Shown here: one piece after another, positions 25,948-34,483 of the stretch
Numbering within the stretch: position 1 is the stretch's first letter
How the letters are laid out: every line of letters begins with the position of its first letter
Assembly: GCA_023430975.1 (NCBI GenBank)
Contig: JAEYYB010000131.1
Location: forward strand, 1-64,000
Reading direction: 5' to 3'
Source: Bacillota bacterium
Lineage (GTDB): Bacteria; Bacillota; Clostridia; Acetivibrionales; DSM-2933
Length of the DNA stretch: 64,000 nt
Translations under genes and position numbers: made by a program
Notes under the pieces: model-generated
The model's input: the letters and a program-made list of their open reading frames with translations, nothing else
Databases searched by the model: none
What the model was told of the DNA's origin: nothing

Positions 25948-28095
25948 TTATAAAACAGATGATAGTGGAATAGATATAATAAAATTAGTACCTTTTTTAT
26001 ATTCACTATAGCATTTAATAGTCCCGTCAAACTTTTGCTTAATAATATTGCTGATTATACTGAGACCTAATCCTGAGCCATCATTTCCGCTTTTGGTTGT
26101 AAAAAAGGGTTCAAAAATCTTTTCCAGAACATCTTTTTTCATTCCCTTTCCATAATCTTTATATTCAATTATGATATCTGTTCCTTGTTTTTTTAATAAA
26201 ATGGATATTTCACCCTGTTCTCCTTCATCATAGCCATGGATAATTGAGTTAAAAATCAGATTGGTAAAAATTTGGGATAGCTCACCAGGATTACAGTGAA
26301 ATTCCAAATCATCAGGGCATTCCAAATTTACCTTTATTCCCCTTTTCCTTAGCTTAGGGTTAAGGCTTAGTATAACATCATATACATATTCCTTAACTTT
26401 GAATACTCTTTTTTCATCAATTGTATTATCCACTGCAATTTGTTTAAAGCTTCTGATAAGGTCGGAAGCCTTTTGTAAATTCATAAGCAGTATTTTTACC
26501 GATTCATTATTTTTGTTAAGGAGCCTTGTAAGGTCTGATTTTGTAAGTTTATTTGTTTCAAACAACTCTTTTAACTGAGCAGTATTGGTCTCCATGTATG
26601 TTGTAGCAGTTACACTTACACCTATAGGGTTATTTATTTCATGGGCAACACCGGCTACAAGGCTGCCAAGTGATACAAGTTTTTCAGATTCTATCAACTG
26701 TTCCTGTGTTTTTTTGAGAGAAGCCAGTGTTTCCTTCAACTCATCCATAGCCAGTCCTCTGTCAACGGAAATACCAAAAAGATTGAAGAGGACCATATGC
26801 ATGTCATATGCAAAAAAACTGGTTTCTTCATAAATCTTAGATATGTACGCCATAACACCTATGTTCTTCTTTTCAGTCGAAACAGGAACTATCCATAATA
26901 CATCATCATTATCCATTTCATAATCAGTCAATAATTCCAAAGGCGGGAAATTTTCAAGGCTGCACATAAATTGGCTATTTAGTCTGGTTTTCTTTGTATT
27001 ATCTACAATAGTTTGAATAACCAAATCACCTGCTGCTCCATTGTTATTATCCAGTAACCCGAAGCAGAACCATGTATATTCATCAACAATTTCGGGAATG
27101 AGCTTTATTATATCAATTACGTTCATACTAAAAAACATGATTCCCAAGTCGGAATTTTTGTACAATACATCTTCAAGCCTTTCGATGATAGAACTTTTTA
27201 GGCTTATTATATTTTCTATGATATCTTCTTCATCCATCTTTGGTTCCATTTTGCAACCACATGATTCCCGTAGTACCAAATCTGATTTGAACAGTATTGT
27301 TTCACTGCGTAAAACTTTTCTCTCTATAATTCTGAATATTATTTTAGCTGCCTCAACGCCTTTACCATATGCATCCTGGTTTACACTGCTTAACGCTGGT
27401 TTGAATATTTTGCTGTTATCGGTATTATCATAACCGATAACAGCTATATCTTCTGGAACATTAATATTCATTTCCCTAAGGCCTTCTATAAAACCAAAAG
27501 CCAGATAATCATTAGCTGTAAATATGGCAGTAAAGTCAATTCCTTTTTCAGCCAATAAAAGTGCAACTTCTTTCCCGAAGTTGGGCATTGGATCTTGGGT
27601 ATCAAAAACAAGGCTTTCATCATAAAGGCCATAACCTTCAAGTGTTTTCTTATATCCTTCAAATCTCTCAGTTATGTCATACACACCGCTGCATCCCAAG
27701 AATGCAATTCTTCTATGACCATGGGATATCAGATGCTCTACCACCTGTTTTGCACCACAAAAATTGTCTTCAAGCAAAACACTGCAATTATAGTCATTTG
27801 GCTTATGCCCTACAAGAACAACAGGTCTTCCTTTTGCTAACAGTTTTACTTTATATTCCTCACTGATACCTTCTGTTAAAATTATCCATCCATCTATATG
27901 ATTAAATGATATGGGAAAATAAACTCCACCATCTTTTTCATCAGCTCTGAATCTGTCCAGCATATATGTATTGAAAACAACCAGTCTTGCGTCATTTTGT
28001 TTAACAATACTTTTTATGCCCTTTAACAGAGATCCGAAATAGAAATTCTCGACATATTTAGTAATAACGCCAATATTCAAACGTTTTCTATTCAT
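25948..28095 (-). CDS. Cytoplasmic histidine kinase with LacI-like ligand sensor (paralogue 2)
   Basis: A 715-residue paralogue of the preceding kinase with the same order: LacI-like sensor (LNIGVITKYVENFYFGSL, HIDGWIILTEG, VVEHLISHGHRRIAFLG, DIAVIGYDNT, LRESCGC), middle region, HisKA with GSLVAGVAHEINNPIG (His near 483) and ATPase with FTTKSGNDGSGLGLSIISNI. Ligand-facing stretches differ more than the kinase core, so the two may sense different ligands. I use the ATG at 28095, with GGAAAG upstream; the longer reading begins with TTG inside yraN. It follows yraN by 14 bp and may share its transcript. Confidence 0.88.
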   Translation of the reverse strand: MNRKRLNIGVITKYVENFYFGSLLKGIKSIVKQNDARLVVFNTYMLDRFRADEKDGGVYFPISFNHIDGWIILTEGISEEYKVKLLAKGRPVVLVGHKPNDYNCSVLLEDNFCGAKQVVEHLISHGHRRIAFLGCSGVYDITERFEGYKKTLEGYGLYDESLVFDTQDPMPNFGKEVALLLAEKGIDFTAIFTANDYLAFGFIEGLREMNINVPEDIAVIGYDNTDNSKIFKPALSSVNQDAYGKGVEAAKIIFRIIERKVLRSETILFKSDLVLRESCGCKMEPKMDEEDIIENIISLKSSIIERLEDVLYKNSDLGIMFFSMNVIDIIKLIPEIVDEYTWFCFGLLDNNNGAAGDLVIQTIVDNTKKTRLNSQFMCSLENFPPLELLTDYEMDNDDVLWIVPVSTEKKNIGVMAYISKIYEETSFFAYDMHMVLFNLFGISVDRGLAMDELKETLASLKKTQEQLIESEKLVSLGSLVAGVAHEINNPIGVSVTATTYMETNTAQLKELFETNKLTKSDLTRLLNKNNESVKILLMNLQKASDLIRSFKQIAVDNTIDEKRVFKVKEYVYDVILSLNPKLRKRGIKVNLECPDDLEFHCNPGELSQIFTNLIFNSIIHGYDEGEQGEISILLKKQGTDIIIEYKDYGKGMKKDVLEKIFEPFFTTKSGNDGSGLGLSIISNIIKQKFDGTIKCYSEYKKGTNFIISIPLSSVL

Positions 28096-28109
28096 ATTTA
28101 ACTTTCCTT

Positions 28110-28490
28110 TCAAAAGGCATTCCTGATTAGATTGATATCCCTGACTTTATGGCTTCTATCTTCCATTATCTCAACTATGTCGAATCTTATATTATAATTG
28201 TGCAGCTTATATTGATTTATGTAAATATATGCAACTTTCCGAATCCTATCCTGTTTCCTTTTATTTACCGCTTCTGCCGGGGTGCCAAATATAAGGCTAC
28301 CTCTGGACTTAACTTCTACAAAGCAGATAAATTCCTTTTCCCGGGCAATAATATCTATTTCTCCATATTTTCCAGCTCTGAAATTTGTAGTAACAATTGA
28401 GTAGCCGCAAGTTTCAAGATAGCTTGCTGCAATTTTTTCATTTGCACTGCCAATCTTTCTTTTATTTTCTTTTTCCATTTGCTTCACCAT
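28110..28490 (-). CDS. yraN: YraN family (UPF0102) nuclease-like protein
   Basis: A 126-residue protein with the restriction-endonuclease-like fold: GSANEKIAASYLETCGYSIVTTNFRAGKYGEIDIIARE and FICFVEVKSR, which hold the Glu, Asp and ExK catalytic-type residues. The biological role is not settled; links to Holliday junctions have been proposed. It overlaps the upstream FlhB-like gene by 29 bp, and the start (28490, or an ATG four codons in) is uncertain. Confidence 0.85.
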   Translation of the reverse strand: MVKQMEKENKRKIGSANEKIAASYLETCGYSIVTTNFRAGKYGEIDIIAREKEFICFVEVKSRGSLIFGTPAEAVNKRKQDRIRKVAYIYINQYKLHNYNIRFDIVEIMEDRSHKVRDINLIRNAF

Positions 28491-28758
28491 ATCCGTTATC
28501 TATAGACCCTACAAACACCAAAATTTCGGCCACTACCTCATAAAGCTCGGGAGGTATTTCATCTCCTAGGCCAAGAGCGTTTAATGTATGTGCCAGTTGT
28601 GCATTCTCATACACAGGCACATCATTCTCAACTGCCTTCTCAACTATTTTTTCTGCTGTTTCTCCCTTTGCCAATGCTACAATTTTAGGTGCACTGTTTT
28701 CTCCAGGAGTATACTTAAGTGCAGCAGCTTCCTTGATTTTCTTTTTCTCCGTATCCAT
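28462..28758 (-). CDS. ylqH: FlhB-like C-terminal domain protein (YlqH type)
   Basis: A 98-residue protein matching only the cytoplasmic domain of the flagellar export switch FlhB/EscU: AAALKYTPGENSAPKIVALAKGETAEKIVEKAVENDVPVYENAQLAHTL. The NPTH autocleavage motif reads TPGE here, so self-cleavage is not expected. It follows the FliK-like gene, the same ylqG-ylqH arrangement as after rnhB in Bacillus subtilis. Role unknown. The start at 28758 has GGGGAGGAAATC; the longer reading overlaps the FliK-like gene. Confidence 0.82.
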   Translation of the reverse strand: MDTEKKKIKEAAALKYTPGENSAPKIVALAKGETAEKIVEKAVENDVPVYENAQLAHTLNALGLGDEIPPELYEVVAEILVFVGSIDNGYGEANGKRK

Positions 28759-28774
28759 GATTTCCTCCCCTAAC

Positions 28775-30493
28775 TCATATTTTAAAATCGATGGAACCCC
28801 GTTTAACAATTTCTTTATTCATTACACTGTTTGCATTTATAAAGTTTACATCCTCACAAGCAACCCTGCATTTAAGGTCAGATAAATTATATCCCTTCTC
28901 TCTGAGGCTTTTATACAAAAGGTTGTGGCTCATCTTAACAAAATCTCGAACACTATCATTTTCCACAATCATATTGATGCTTATGTTTTTCTTATTCAAA
29001 TTAATAAGTGTATCAACTTTTCCAATATTGGTAGTCTCAAGTGAGATATATGCTGTCACATTTCCAGGATCAATTCTCTTTTTCCCTGAATTCTTCTTTA
29101 AAACATATATTTCACAGTTGGTGTTCTGATCAAGTATTTTTAAAGGTATTTGCAGAAATGTGCTGTGACTGTTAAGATCGTTTATAAATCTAATCATGTT
29201 TTGCATGCTGTCGGTTTTATTTATGAGTTGATCCTTCATGGCATTATCTGATAAAGAAACCGTATCCCTTATAATATCCAGAACGTTGTTTATATCCTTA
29301 TAAAGACTTTTAGCATGAAGATCGTCCTTTAACGTATCAGAATCAATCCTTACGAATAATGAGTTTAAAACTTTGCTTATATGCCGTGCTTCCTTTTCAT
29401 TTATGTTGGATTGGGATGAACTCGTAACCTCTTCATCACTAGTGTTTTTAGCCCTTGCGTTTATTATTTTTTCCAGAAGATTTTTTATATCTTCAACCAA
29501 CTCATCGGTACTGTTATAAATACCATTATTTTTTCCATTTATGCCCGAAGTATCTTTAAGCAATGTATTCAATTTATCACTAAGAAGTTTCTCCAGAGTA
29601 TCAATGTTTGATATGTTTTTATTTATAAAATCTTTGACCTTGTTTGAGAGAGATTCCAAATCCCCATCTGTAGATCCTTTAATCAATTGGGATAATCCTT
29701 CAACTCCGTCATCGGTCAGATTGTTAAATATGCCTTTTAGGGAGCTGTTACCAGATGCTTTTGTACTTTCACCCACTAATTTGGGTACCTCTTTAGATAT
29801 ATTGGATTTCAAATTATCCTGACTTTTATCTTTCACTTGAGAATCGTCGCCCTGTTTTTCCAAATTAAAACCGGCTTTCTTAAGATTAGCCTCAATTTTA
29901 TCCAAAAGCCCAATATCGTCCATACTTTCAAATATGCCGTTTAAACTGTTAAGGCTCTTGCCGATCTTGGTGCCATTGTCTAAAAGTGAGTTTAAGGCAG
30001 ATATATTTTTTTCTTCTATACTTAAATTATTTGCAGCAAGAAAAGCCGCCTTTAAAGGAGACAGGTTTTTAAAAAACTTTAAGGACTGTGCTATATTCTT
30101 AAATGTATCTTTATCAAATGAAATGTTGTTGTATTTGATTGCATTTGCTATTTCCATGCTTTTATCGTCAGGTCTGACATCCATGGAAAGAAGTGCTGTC
30201 TTTATATTATCTGTCTCAGCCTTTTGAACGCCTTCTTTTACTGTCTCAATAAAAAGCTGATTATCAGTTTTATTTTTCACTATAAAATCCACCAATTGTC
30301 CCTGCTTTAAATCCAGTGGAACCATTGAGGCAGCCTTTAATAAAGAGCCGTCTGTCAGTTTCAGAACAAGCTCATTTTCCGATATACCAATAACCCTTGC
30401 CTTTAATGAATCTCCAACATCAAGCTTTGAAAGAACTTCGTCAATATTGGAAATCCCAGCTAACAGACTATCATTAAAATGAGTAACCTTCAT
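28775..30493 (-). CDS. ylqG: FliK-like hook-length control family protein (YlqG type)
   Basis: A 572-residue protein rich in Asn, Asp, Lys and Ser. An N-terminal beta-rich part (about 20-75: LDVGDSLKARVIGISENELVLKLTDGS) and a long low-complexity helical middle precede a C-terminal FliK-type domain (about 440-550: LQIPLKILDQNTNCEIYVLKKN, VTAYISLETTNIGKVDTLINL, REKGYNLSDLKCRV). With the FlhB-like partner this looks like a flagellar substrate-specificity pair placed outside any flagellar cluster. Function is not established. Confidence 0.75.
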   Translation of the reverse strand: MKVTHFNDSLLAGISNIDEVLSKLDVGDSLKARVIGISENELVLKLTDGSLLKAASMVPLDLKQGQLVDFIVKNKTDNQLFIETVKEGVQKAETDNIKTALLSMDVRPDDKSMEIANAIKYNNISFDKDTFKNIAQSLKFFKNLSPLKAAFLAANNLSIEEKNISALNSLLDNGTKIGKSLNSLNGIFESMDDIGLLDKIEANLKKAGFNLEKQGDDSQVKDKSQDNLKSNISKEVPKLVGESTKASGNSSLKGIFNNLTDDGVEGLSQLIKGSTDGDLESLSNKVKDFINKNISNIDTLEKLLSDKLNTLLKDTSGINGKNNGIYNSTDELVEDIKNLLEKIINARAKNTSDEEVTSSSQSNINEKEARHISKVLNSLFVRIDSDTLKDDLHAKSLYKDINNVLDIIRDTVSLSDNAMKDQLINKTDSMQNMIRFINDLNSHSTFLQIPLKILDQNTNCEIYVLKKNSGKKRIDPGNVTAYISLETTNIGKVDTLINLNKKNISINMIVENDSVRDFVKMSHNLLYKSLREKGYNLSDLKCRVACEDVNFINANSVMNKEIVKRGSIDFKI

Positions 30494-30555
30494 AATTCAC
30501 CTATCAGATACGTAATGACCAAAGTCATACCTGCCTCTGAATAGGCAGATATGCT

Positions 30556-31332
30556 TTAAGTCACTACAAAATTTTTAGTAAAGCTTACTCTATGTATCGG
30601 ACAAATTCCAAATTTCTTTATAGCTTCTATGTGATCTTTTGTTCCATAACCCTTATGATTCGCAAATCCATAATCAGGATATTTGCTGTCCATTTCGCAA
30701 ATCAGCCTGTCCCTGGTTACTTTTGCCAAAACAGATGCCGCTGCAATGGAAACACTTAAACTGTCTCCGCGAATAATATTTAACTGTCTAATGGCTACAT
30801 TTCTTAGCTTGACAGCATCAGTCAAAATCAGTTCCGGTAAAGGAGCAAGCTTTGCTATAGCCTCTTCCATTGCTTTAATAGTTGCATTTAAAATATTTAT
30901 TTCATCAATGCATTTTTCATCTGCCATACCAATTCCATATGCCAATGCATTTTTTGTTATTATCTCATATAGCTTTTCTCTCTTTTCATATGAAAGCTTT
31001 TTAGAATCATTGAGACCTTCTATAAAAATACCCTTAGGAAGTATTACAGCTGCTGCGACAACAGGTCCTGCCAGCGGACCTCTCCCTGCTTCATCCACTC
31101 CTGCAATAAACTCGATACCGTTTTTTATGGCATCCTTTTCATAAGCACACATATTATCATATCTTGCCTTTTCCTTATCAAGTGCTTCCTTCTTTTTAAG
31201 GTACTTAGCTATAAGCTTATCAAGAGACATACCTGTTTCTTCCCTTATGCTGTAAAGCTTATCAAGGGCTTCATTAGCATCAAGCTCCTTAATAGAAAGC
31301 TCTATATCCTTAATTTTCATCCTGGCTGTCAT
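30556..31332 (-). CDS. rnhB: Ribonuclease HII
   Basis: Cuts RNA in RNA-DNA hybrids, including single ribonucleotides in DNA. The 258 residues include the N-terminal extension common in Firmicutes (about 1-70) and the catalytic DEAGRGPLAGPVVAAAVIL, DSKKLS, LTDAVKL and KVTRDRL blocks with four acidic residues. The start at 31332 is supported by AAGGAGGGTTTGGAAA; it overlaps the end of ylqF by 23 bp, indicating coupled translation. Confidence 0.95.
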   Translation of the reverse strand: MTARMKIKDIELSIKELDANEALDKLYSIREETGMSLDKLIAKYLKKKEALDKEKARYDNMCAYEKDAIKNGIEFIAGVDEAGRGPLAGPVVAAAVILPKGIFIEGLNDSKKLSYEKREKLYEIITKNALAYGIGMADEKCIDEINILNATIKAMEEAIAKLAPLPELILTDAVKLRNVAIRQLNIIRGDSLSVSIAAASVLAKVTRDRLICEMDSKYPDYGFANHKGYGTKDHIEAIKKFGICPIHRVSFTKNFVVT

Positions 31333-32281
31333 TTTCCAAACCCTCCTTAACTTTCCTCTCCTTTGCATCTTTATCTTTATTATCTTTATTATCCTTATTA
31401 TCTTTGTTATCTTTATTATCTTTGGCAGTTATATCGTCAGGTCTTTCAAGGGAAATTCTGCCTATCTTCCCTCCTCTAAACTCATCTAAAACTATTGCGG
31501 CAATCCTGTACAAATCGATCTCCCCGCCTGAAACAAGACACCCTCTTTTCTTTCCGGCAGCCGCAAGCAGGTCCAAACCGGACATATCGTCTATTCCTTC
31601 CAGCTTGTATCTTGCAGCTAGTTTGTCAGCATAGGTATTTCTCAGCCTTTCCATTAGTGCAGCCGCTACCTCTGCTATATCATATATATCGTCTTTTATT
31701 GCTCCTGTGAATGCAAGGTTTGAGCCTACCTCCATATCATCAAACTTTGGCCATAAAATACCCGGAGTATCCAAAAGCTCAATTTTTTCATTTATCCTTA
31801 TCCACTGCTTACCCCTTGTTACCCCTGGCCTATCCCCTGTTACGGCACTGGCCTTGCCTGCAATTTTATTTATGAAGGATGATTTACCTACATTGGGAAC
31901 ACCAACTACCATTGTCCTGACAGGCCTGAAAACATATCCTTTCTGCTTTTGCCTGTCTATTTTATCCTTAACGGCATTATTAACCATGGTCTTCAACTCA
32001 TTAATGCCTGTTCCTTTTATAGAATCTATAAATATACAGGAATATCCAATTGATTTGTAATGCTTTTGCCAATCCTTGGATACTTTGTCGTCTGCTAAAT
32101 CCGATTTATTAAATGCCATTACACGGGGCTTGTCCTTTATGATCTCATCTATTTCGGGATTCTTACTGCTTCTGGGTATTCGTGCATCTAAAAGCTCTAT
32201 TACCACATCAATCATTTTCAAGTTTTCTGCAAGGAGCCTTCTGGTCTTTGCCATATGCCCCGGAAACCATTGTATATTCAT
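31310..32281 (-). CDS. rbgA: Ribosome biogenesis GTPase YlqF/RbgA
   Basis: A circularly permuted GTPase needed for late 50S assembly. Order of motifs: IQWFPGHMAKTRR, the G4 box FNKSDL, G5-like region, then the P loop GVPNVGKSSFINK, the G2 region GDRPGVTRGKQW and G3 LLDTPGILWP. Length 323 residues. The C-terminus (about 285-320) is an odd repetitive tail of (DNK) units encoded by a 9-bp tandem repeat and absent from most homologues. The start at 32281 is preceded by GGAGGAAATA. Confidence 0.95.
   Translation of the reverse strand: MNIQWFPGHMAKTRRLLAENLKMIDVVIELLDARIPRSSKNPEIDEIIKDKPRVMAFNKSDLADDKVSKDWQKHYKSIGYSCIFIDSIKGTGINELKTMVNNAVKDKIDRQKQKGYVFRPVRTMVVGVPNVGKSSFINKIAGKASAVTGDRPGVTRGKQWIRINEKIELLDTPGILWPKFDDMEVGSNLAFTGAIKDDIYDIAEVAAALMERLRNTYADKLAARYKLEGIDDMSGLDLLAAAGKKRGCLVSGGEIDLYRIAAIVLDEFRGGKIGRISLERPDDITAKDNKDNKDNKDNKDNKDKDAKERKVKEGLENDSQDEN
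31370..31424. repeat. 9-bp tandem repeat in the rbgA tail
   Basis: About six imperfect copies of TTATCTTTA encode Lys-Asp-Asn on the minus strand. The unit is a multiple of three, so copy-number change would lengthen or shorten the tail without breaking the frame. Confidence 0.8.
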
Positions 32282-32324
32282 TATTTCCTCCATAATTGCT
32301 TTTTTGTACAATTAAATAATCTTA

Positions 32325-32415
32325 CGCTCAATTATTATTTAGTTAATTATCTATTTAATTATTTAGTTATTTATTTAGTTATTTATTTAATTATTCCTTT
32401 ATTATTCTTTAGTCA
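32325..32415. repeat. AT-only tandem repeat between lepB and rbgA
   Basis: Variants of TTATTTAGTTATTTA recur several times between the signal peptidase and GTPase genes. No coding or hairpin function is apparent. Confidence 0.6.
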
Positions 32416-32419
32416 TTCT

Positions 32420-33067
32420 TTACTTAAGTGTTCCCATCTGATTTAACGGGTATATCCTGTACACAGCTCTGCCCTTTATCTGGCTTATATCAATCAGCCC
32501 AATCATTCTGGAATCGGAGCTCATTTCCCTGTTATCCCCTACCACAAACAGCTTGCCGCTAGGTATACTGTCTATAGGAAATTTAAGCCCTGAAAACACA
32601 TCTGTCCTTCCAATGGCATAGGGTTCTACGAGCTTTACCTTATTAACATAAATAGCTCCGTCCCTTATATCAACGCTATCACCTGGTACTGCTATTACTC
32701 TTTTTATGTAGTCCTCTTCATCCTTATTAGGAATAATATCATTAATAAGCGGTATTTTGTCAACTAAAGGCAAAACAGGACTAGTTCCCTCCTTGAATTT
32801 AAACACAACAATATCGCCTCTTTTAGGAAAGGATATGGCATAACCCAGCTTATAAACCATAAGCCTCTGCCCTGAAAACATGGTGTTTTGCATTGAAGGT
32901 CCGTCAACTGTAACGAACTCAAATACTAAACCTCTAATCAGCAGCGATATAAACAATGCAAGAATAATTATTCCAACCCATTGGATTATATTTTTCATAA
33001 CAGGCATATTTTTACCATGTTCATCACTTTTTATTTTCTCTTCATTGCAGTCGTGATTATTTTCCAT
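32420..33067 (-). CDS. lepB: Signal peptidase I
   Basis: Cuts signal peptides from exported proteins. A 215-residue single-pass membrane protein: hydrophilic N-terminus (1-25), one membrane helix (about 27-48), then VDGPSMQNTM with the nucleophile Ser, RGDIVVFKF, YIKRVIAVPGDSV with the general-base Lys, and VVGDNREMSSDSR. It sits in the rplS-lepB-rbgA-rnhB order seen in other clostridia, likely with its own transcription start since a terminator follows rplS. Confidence 0.95.
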   Translation of the reverse strand: MENNHDCNEEKIKSDEHGKNMPVMKNIIQWVGIIILALFISLLIRGLVFEFVTVDGPSMQNTMFSGQRLMVYKLGYAISFPKRGDIVVFKFKEGTSPVLPLVDKIPLINDIIPNKDEEDYIKRVIAVPGDSVDIRDGAIYVNKVKLVEPYAIGRTDVFSGLKFPIDSIPSGKLFVVGDNREMSSDSRMIGLIDISQIKGRAVYRIYPLNQMGTLK

Positions 33068-33149
33068 TTAGACACCCTATCCTTAGGAATGATTATAAAA
33101 CATTAGTAAAATTTGTAATCACTATATATATTTCAGCCTTGATAAATAC

Positions 33150-33180
33150 AAAAAAAAGGACTTTCGTCCCTTTTTTATTT
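33150..33180 (-). terminator. Terminator after rplS
   Basis: GGAC (33158-33161) and GTCC (33166-33169) with flanking A and T runs form an A-stem-T hairpin with a TTTC loop, 6 bp past the rplS stop. Confidence 0.75.
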
Positions 33181-33185
33181 TCTCA

Positions 33186-33551
33186 TTAAGCCTTAGAATT
33201 ATTCTTAGAATCAATTCTTTCTTTAACTTTTGCAGCTTTTCCTAATCTTTCACGCAGATAGTAAAGTTTTGCTCTTCTTACCTTACCTTTTCTAACTATG
33301 TCGATGTGGTCAAGCTTAGGTGAATGAACAGGGAAGATTCTTTCAACCCCTACACCATAAGATATTCTTCTTACAGTGAAAGTTTCCTTTAAGCCTTCGC
33401 CTTTTTTACCAATTATAGTTCCTTCGAAAGCCTGAAGTCTTTCCTTATTTCCTTCTTTAACCTTTACATGAACTCTTACTGTATCTCCAACATTTAATTG
33501 TGGAAGGTTAGTTTTTAATTGTTCATTTTCAATCGCTTTAATTATATCCAT
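33186..33551 (-). CDS. rplS: 50S ribosomal protein L19
   Basis: A 121-residue protein of the 50S subunit near the 30S interface. It reads VGDTVRVHVKVKEGNKERLQAFEGTIIGKKGEGLKETFTVRRISYGVGVERIFPVHSP, a full L19 core, and ends with a basic tail. The ATG at 33551 has GGGAGGAGGACAAAAA upstream; the longer reading starts inside a structured leader. It has its own promoter. Confidence 0.97.
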   Translation of the reverse strand: MDIIKAIENEQLKTNLPQLNVGDTVRVHVKVKEGNKERLQAFEGTIIGKKGEGLKETFTVRRISYGVGVERIFPVHSPKLDHIDIVRKGKVRRAKLYYLRERLGKAAKVKERIDSKNNSKA

Positions 33552-33559
33552 TTTTTGTC

Positions 33560-33620
33560 CTCCTCCCTTGCCTAGACGTTCTTGCACTACACTGCAGAGG
33601 ACCGTCCGTAATACACACTG
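33560..33620 (-). promoter_or_regulatory. Candidate L19 leader (autoregulatory RNA)
   Basis: Between promoter and rplS the minus strand reads TTACGGACGGTCCTCTGC then TGCAAGAACGTCTAGG just before the ribosome-binding site. GACG can pair with CGTC and TGCA with TGCA. The layout resembles the L19 leader family of Firmicutes as I remember it; a covariance-model search would decide. Confidence 0.5.
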
Positions 33621-33624
33621 ATGT

Positions 33625-33653
33625 ATTATAACATAATGTTTTTTTTATGTAAA
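33625..33653 (-). promoter_or_regulatory. SigA-type promoter of rplS
   Basis: TTTACA (33648-33653), 17 nt and TATAAT (33625-33630) on the minus strand, about 75 bp upstream of the start codon. Confidence 0.85.
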
Positions 33654-33698
33654 TAATTATTTTAAATTTTTATGATAAATTTGCCAAACTTTTTGTTT

Positions 33699-34382
33699 CT
33701 ATACCTTATTCATCAAATCAGGTCTCTTCCTAAGGGTTCTTTCAATTGATTGTTCTCTTCGCCATTTTTCTATATTGGCATGGTGACCGGATATCAGTAT
33801 ATCCGGGACCTTTCTTCCCATAAACTCGTAGGGCCTTGTATATTGGGGATATTCAAGAAGACCGTTATAATGGGACTCTTCGGTGTAGGAATCTTCACTT
33901 GAAAGCACTCCAGGTACGAGGCGGCTGACGCAGTCAATTACAACCATAGCCGGCAGCTCTCCTCCAGTCAAAACATAGTCACCTATAGAAATTTCCTCAT
34001 CAACAATTTCTTCTATGATCCTTTCATCAATCCCCTCATAATGACCGCATAACAACACCACATGATCATAGCACTTAATCTCCTGGGCTATCTTCTGGTT
34101 AAAAACCTTTCCCTGAGGTGACATGTATATAGTTCTGGGCTTATATCCAACACTGTTTACTATGGACATAAAAGCATCATAAATAGGCTGAACCGTCATA
34201 ACCATACCGCTGCCTCCGCCGTATGGATAATCGTCTACCTTTCTGTGCTTGTTGGTTGAAAAATCACGTATATTAATTGTATTAATTTCTATTATACCCT
34301 TCTCCCGTGCATTTCCAATTATGCTGTCAGACATAACCAGGTTGAATGATTCCGGAAAAAGAGTTAATACATCAAATCTCAT
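33699..34382 (-). CDS. trmD: tRNA (guanine-37-N1)-methyltransferase
   Basis: Methylates G37 next to the anticodon, preventing frameshifting. A 227-residue SPOUT enzyme with MRFDVLTLFPESF, PYGGGSGMVM, LLCGHYEGIDERI (SAM knot) and SIGDYVLTGGELPAMVVID, and a C-terminal GHHANIEKWRREQS. It sits between rimM and rplS as in most bacteria. Confidence 0.97.
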   Translation of the reverse strand: MRFDVLTLFPESFNLVMSDSIIGNAREKGIIEINTINIRDFSTNKHRKVDDYPYGGGSGMVMTVQPIYDAFMSIVNSVGYKPRTIYMSPQGKVFNQKIAQEIKCYDHVVLLCGHYEGIDERIIEEIVDEEISIGDYVLTGGELPAMVVIDCVSRLVPGVLSSEDSYTEESHYNGLLEYPQYTRPYEFMGRKVPDILISGHHANIEKWRREQSIERTLRKRPDLMNKV

Positions 34383-34483
34383 AGCATATTATTCCTTTTT
34401 ACATTGTGAATTAAGTCATTCATTCGTAATATATCAGTCATTATATATCAGTCATTTTTATCAGTCACTATATACCAGTCATT

